From the NCBI GenBank assembly GCA_023428065.1, contig JAEYZI010000069.1, positions 1 to 64,000 on the forward strand: 64,000 nucleotides of DNA. Reading direction: 5' to 3'. Below are positions 60,757 to 64,000 of the stretch, piece after piece. Position 1 is the first letter of the stretch, and each line of letters begins with the position of its first letter. The DNA is from Actinomycetes bacterium. Lineage in GTDB: Bacteria > Actinomycetota > Actinomycetes > Actinomycetales > Microbacteriaceae. The translations under genes and the position numbers were made by a program. The notes under the pieces were generated by a model. It made no database searches and was not told the DNA's origin. It worked only from the letters and a program-made list of their open reading frames with translations.

Positions 60757-62139
60757 TCAGCGCTTCGTCGACGTTTCCTGCGTGTGGCCGTAGCCGTAGC
60801 CGTACGAGCCGTAGCCGTACGCATCGGGCCCCCTCGTCGGCATCATCGTCAGTACGATGCCGTGCACCTTCGCGTCGACGCTGTCGAGGGAACGGAGGGC
60901 GCCCTCCAGTTGCGTGCGCTGCGTGCGGCCCGCGGCCGTCACGACGATCGCGCCCGAGGTCTGCTTCGCGAGGATCGCACCGTCGGTCACCGGCAGCAGC
61001 GGCGGCGCATCGACGAGCACGATGTGGAACTCCGCCTCGAGGTCGCGCAGCAGCTTCGCCATCGCCGCCGAGCCGAGCAGCTCGCTCGGATTCGGCGGGA
61101 TCTGCCCCGCGGGCAGCACGAACATATTGTTGCGCCCCCACCGCTGCAGCGCATCCGAGAGCGAAGTCCGACCGATGAGCACGTCCGTGAGCCCCACCGC
61201 CCCCTCGAGACCCAGGTAGTCGACGAGCTTCGGACGGCGCAGGTCGCCCTCGACCACGCAGATGTTGAGGCCCGAGTCGCGCAAGGCGATCGCGAGGTTC
61301 GCCGTCGTCGTGCTCTTGCCCTCGCTCTCGACCGAGGAGGTGATCACGAAACTGCGCCGATCCGAGCCCATATCGACGAACTGCAGGTTCGTGCGCAGCG
61401 CCCGGAACGACTCCGCGCGCGGGCTCAGCGGATCCGCGTGCACGATGAGCGGGCGCTCCTTCGCCTTCGGGTCGTAGGCGATCGCCCCCAGGATCGGCCG
61501 GTCCGTCACGAGCTCTACGTCGCGCTGGCCCCGGATGCGCTGGTCGAGCACGCCGCGCAGCACCGCGATGCCGATCGCGAGGGCGAGACCGATGAGCGCA
61601 CCGAGCGCGATGTTGAGCGACGTGCGCGGCGAGACCGGCGCATCCGGAACCTGCGCCGTCTGGGTGACGGTCACCTTGACGGGCACGACCCCGGCGGCGT
61701 TCGCCGGCGACAGCTCCGGCACCGCGCCGATCAGGTTCTCGGCGATCGAGTTCGCGATGGCCGCGGCGCGCTCCGGGTCGTCGTCGGTCACCGTGATGTC
61801 GACGATCACCGTGTTGAGGGTCGCGGATGCGGTCACGCGGCGCGCGAGCTCCGAGGTCGTCTCGTCGAGGCCGAGCTCCGAGATGACCGGGTCGAGCACG
61901 AGCCCCGTCGTCACGACCTCCGCGTAGCTGCGCACGATCTGCTGGGTGTAGCTCGCGCCGGCGTTGAGGTCGGCGACCGAGTCGGCGCTCGACGCCGAGA
62001 CGAAGACCTTCGTCGTGGCCTCGTACTGCGGCGTCTGCAGCAGCGAGAACGTCGCACCGCCGGCGATGCCCGCAAGGGTCAGCACGACCAAGAGCACCCA
62101 GTTGCGTCGCAGGATACGCAGGTAGTCGCGCAACTCCAC
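60757..62139 (-). CDS. Wzz-domain / BY-kinase polysaccharide co-polymerase (tyrosine autokinase)
   Basis: A 460-residue fusion of a chain-length regulator and a bacterial tyrosine kinase. Membrane helices at about 14-34 and 174-196 flank the external Wzz part (PQYEATTKVFVSASSADS). The kinase has Walker A SSVESEGKSTTTANL (Lys275) and Walker B HIVLVDAPP; the A' motif reads VVEGDLRRP with Glu instead of the usual Asp. The tail YGYGSYGYGYGH supplies the autophosphorylated tyrosines. GTG with GGAGGT 7 bases upstream. It controls polymer length and export. Confidence 0.93.
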   Translation of the reverse strand: MELRDYLRILRRNWVLLVVLTLAGIAGGATFSLLQTPQYEATTKVFVSASSADSVADLNAGASYTQQIVRSYAEVVTTGLVLDPVISELGLDETTSELARRVTASATLNTVIVDITVTDDDPERAAAIANSIAENLIGAVPELSPANAAGVVPVKVTVTQTAQVPDAPVSPRTSLNIALGALIGLALAIGIAVLRGVLDQRIRGQRDVELVTDRPILGAIAYDPKAKERPLIVHADPLSPRAESFRALRTNLQFVDMGSDRRSFVITSSVESEGKSTTTANLAIALRDSGLNICVVEGDLRRPKLVDYLGLEGAVGLTDVLIGRTSLSDALQRWGRNNMFVLPAGQIPPNPSELLGSAAMAKLLRDLEAEFHIVLVDAPPLLPVTDGAILAKQTSGAIVVTAAGRTQRTQLEGALRSLDSVDAKVHGIVLTMMPTRGPDAYGYGSYGYGYGHTQETSTKR

Positions 62140-62199
62140 GTCGTCGACCTCCGAACGATGGTGCCGATGGGTGCGCTGGCGTTCGCGGGCGCGAGGGTC

Positions 62200-62220
62200 A
62201 GCCTAACCGACGGATAGAAT
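62200..62220. promoter_or_regulatory. Divergent -10 elements (BY-kinase / epimerase)
   Basis: TAGGCT on the - strand (62205-62200) and TAGAAT on the + strand (62215-62220) face away from each other, giving leaders of about 54 and 37 bases. Both genes have Shine-Dalgarno sites, unlike the leaderless genes of the window. Confidence 0.45.
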
Positions 62221-62263
62221 CCCCAGGTTGCCCATTCCCGCGGGGCACGAAGAGGGGTCGACC

Positions 62264-63235
62264 ATGAAAGCACTCGTGACCGGGGTCGCGGGCTTCGTGG
62301 GCAGTTCCATCGCCGCGCGACTGCTCACAGACGGTCACGACGTCGTCGGGGTCGACGCGCTCACCGACTACTACGCAACCGAGCTCAAGCGCAGCAACCT
62401 CGCACGGCTCGACTCCCCTCGCTTCGACCTCGTCGAAGCCGACCTCAACCAACTCGACCTGCGCGCCCTGCTCGACGACGTCGAGGTCGTCTTCCACGAG
62501 GCGGGGCAGCCCGGCGTGCGCGACTCCTGGGGCACCGGATTCGCGCCCTACACCGCCCACAACATCGCCGCCACCCAGGCACTGCTCGAGGCAGCGCGCC
62601 ACGCCACCCGCCTCACCCGCTTCGTCTACGCCTCCTCGTCGTCGGTCTACGGCGAGGCCGAGAGCTACCCCACTCGCGAGACCGACCGCCCCGAGCCGCG
62701 CTCCCCCTACGGCGTCACCAAGCTCGCCGCCGAGCACCTCGTGACCCTCTACGCGCGCGGCTTCGGCGTGCCCACCACCTCTCTGCGCTACTTCACCGTG
62801 TACGGCCCCCACCAGCGCCCCGACATGGCCTTCACCCGCTTCCTGCGCGCCGCGATCGACGGTGTCCCCATCCGCGTGTTCGGCACGGGAGAGCAGGTGC
62901 GCGACTTCACCTACATCGACGACGTCGTCGAGGCCAACCTGCGCGCCGCGAGCGTCGACCACGAACCGGGGTCGGTGTTCAACGTCGCGGGCGGCGGCCA
63001 GGTGTCGGTCAACGAGGTGCTCGACATCATCGAGGAGCTCGCGGGGCATCCGCTGCAGGTCGAGCGCGTCGGCGCCGCCGCGGGCGACGTGTCGCGCACC
63101 TCCGGCGCCACCGAGCTCATCGCCGCCACGCTCGGCTGGCACGCCACCGTCCCCGTCGCGGAGGGCCTGCGCGCCCAGCACGCGTGGGCCGTCGAGGCGG
63201 CACCGATGCTCGCCCGCACGATCGACTGGAAGTGA
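62264..63235 (+). CDS. NAD-dependent epimerase (UDP-glucuronate 4-epimerase-like)
   Basis: A 323-residue extended short-chain dehydrogenase. The NAD motif is MKALVTGVAGFVGSSIA. The catalytic residues are in ASSSSVYGEAESYP and in the YxxxK of SPYGVTKLAAEH. FTVYGPHQRPDMAFTRFL is typical of UDP-GlcA or UDP-GlcNAc 4-epimerases. ATG 62264 is preferred (AGAGGGG 6 bases upstream) over ATG 62228, since the Rossmann motif then starts at the N terminus. The adjacent UDP-glucose dehydrogenase would supply UDP-glucuronate. Confidence 0.9.
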   Translation: MKALVTGVAGFVGSSIAARLLTDGHDVVGVDALTDYYATELKRSNLARLDSPRFDLVEADLNQLDLRALLDDVEVVFHEAGQPGVRDSWGTGFAPYTAHNIAATQALLEAARHATRLTRFVYASSSSVYGEAESYPTRETDRPEPRSPYGVTKLAAEHLVTLYARGFGVPTTSLRYFTVYGPHQRPDMAFTRFLRAAIDGVPIRVFGTGEQVRDFTYIDDVVEANLRAASVDHEPGSVFNVAGGGQVSVNEVLDIIEELAGHPLQVERVGAAAGDVSRTSGATELIAATLGWHATVPVAEGLRAQHAWAVEAAPMLARTIDWK

Positions 63236-63249
63236 ACGGGAGCGCCCGC

Positions 63250-64000
63250 ATGAGAATCTCCGTCATCGGCTGCGGCTACCTCGGTGCCGTGCACGCCGCC
63301 GCGATGGCCTCCATCGGGCACGACGTGATCGGCATCGACGTCGACGACGCCAAGATCGCCTCGCTCTCCGCCGGCCGCGCGCCGTTCTTCGAGCCCGGCC
63401 TCGACGACCTGCTGCGCGACGGCGTCGCGAGCGGACGGCTGCGCTTCTCGACCGAGCTCGCGGATGCCGCGGGCGCGCGCGTGCACTTCGTCGCCGTCGG
63501 CACGCCGCAGACCAAGGACGGTCGCGCCGCCGACCTCCGCTTCGTCGACGCGGCCGTCGACGGCCTCCTACCCCACCTCGCCCCCGGCGACGTCGTCGCC
63601 GGCAAGTCGACCGTGCCCGTCGGCACCGCCGCACGCCTCGCCGAACGCGTCGAGGCGGCCGCCGCGACGCTCGTGTGGAACCCCGAGTTCCTCCGCGAAG
63701 GCTGGGCCGTGCAGGACACGATCTCCCCCGACCGTCTCGTGGCGGGCGTGCCGTCGGGCGAGGCGGGCTCGCGCGCCGCCGATCTGCTGCGCGAGGTCTA
63801 CCACCCCGCCGTCGCCGCCGAGACGCCCTTCATCGTCACCGACTACGCCACCGCCGAACTCGTCAAGGTCGCCGCCAACGCCTTCCTCGCCACCAAGATC
63901 TCCTTCATCAACGCCATGGCCGAGATCGCCGAGGTGACGGGCGCCGACGTCACCCAGCTCGCCGACGCCATCGGTCACGACGTGCGCATCGGGCGGCGCT
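63250..64000 (+). CDS. UDP-glucose 6-dehydrogenase family protein (partial, cut by window end)
   Basis: The first 250 residues of a nucleotide sugar dehydrogenase. The NAD site is ISVIGCGYLGAVHAAAMASI, then FFEPGLDDLLRDG, VAVGTPQTKDG, AGKSTVPVGTAARL and the central helix KVAANAFLATKISFINAMAE. The pattern is that of UDP-glucose dehydrogenases, which make UDP-glucuronate; the catalytic cysteine region lies beyond the window. It starts 14 bases after the epimerase, so the two form an operon. Confidence 0.92.
   Translation, partial: MRISVIGCGYLGAVHAAAMASIGHDVIGIDVDDAKIASLSAGRAPFFEPGLDDLLRDGVASGRLRFSTELADAAGARVHFVAVGTPQTKDGRAADLRFVDAAVDGLLPHLAPGDVVAGKSTVPVGTAARLAERVEAAAATLVWNPEFLREGWAVQDTISPDRLVAGVPSGEAGSRAADLLREVYHPAVAAETPFIVTDYATAELVKVAANAFLATKISFINAMAEIAEVTGADVTQLADAIGHDVRIGRR

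Overview
The window is about 70% GC, gene-dense and repeat-poor, and looks like a chromosomal segment of a high-GC actinobacterium, most probably a member of the Microbacteriaceae. Reasons are the F420 genes (cofE, a Mycobacterium-like fgd and a second LLM-class enzyme), the actinobacterial leuC-leuD-murA-acyltransferase and gpsA-ddl / DUF3515 / thiL neighbourhoods, DUF2510, DUF4012 and EI24 proteins, the very frequent hexamer GGATGC/GCATCC, and a 'GGTTTCGATACGCC...CACTCAACCAGC' intergenic repeat that I recall from that family. No phage, insertion sequence, CRISPR array or rRNA operon is seen. One tRNA (Gln, anticodon TTG) is present. No intergenic stretch exceeds about 250 bases.

Layout. 1-2388: MoxR ATPase, DUF58 protein and the start of a probable transglutaminase-like gene. 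2461-9377: F420 biosynthesis and use (cofE, two LLM enzymes including fgd) mixed with a serine hydrolase, a zinc alcohol dehydrogenase, small proteins and a broken ABC-2 permease remnant. 9467-15480: DUF2510 membrane protein, coaD, recG, a beta-hydroxyacid dehydrogenase, a DUF1801 protein and rsmD. 15521-15700: an array of inverted 18-base-spaced repeats between converging genes. 15704-25265: thiL, DUF3515 lipoprotein, ddl, gpsA, EI24 protein, acyltransferase, murA, leuD, leuC behind a leucine attenuator, and an FHA protein. 25297-28001: TerC-family protein behind a yybP-ykoY-type (manganese) leader, and glmU. 28035-33686: an alpha-galactoside operon (GH36, GPH symporter, GH13). 33827-42478: transporters (POT, APC, TMEM175-like, MFS), UbiB-like kinase with a PadR regulator, FAD monooxygenase, DUF3237. 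42555-45667: extracytoplasmic copper module (membrane protein, CopC, PCuAC, Tat-exported DyP peroxidase). 45685-49492: tRNA-Gln, nucleoside hydrolase, MarR regulator, lipoprotein, CPBP protease, wall-associated secreted protein. 49584-64000: an exopolysaccharide locus with DUF4012, Wzy-like polymerase, nucleotide-sugar dehydrogenase, flippase, three glycosyltransferases, FrhB-like protein, low-Mr tyrosine phosphatase, Wzz/BY-kinase, epimerase and a truncated UDP-glucose dehydrogenase.

Expression logic. The strongest window-wide pattern is leaderless transcription: at 27 starts on both strands a -10 type hexamer (xAxxxT) lies 5-7, nearly always exactly 6, bases before the ATG or GTG. Three very short divergent intergenic regions carry two such elements back to back. 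The pattern also helped fix start codons. Beyond this I see three RNA-level control elements: a leaderless 14-codon Leu-rich leader peptide whose last codons form one arm of a hairpin ahead of leuC; a manganese-type riboswitch ahead of the TerC gene; and a hairpin lying between a Shine-Dalgarno sequence and the start codon of the secreted protein at 48968-49492.
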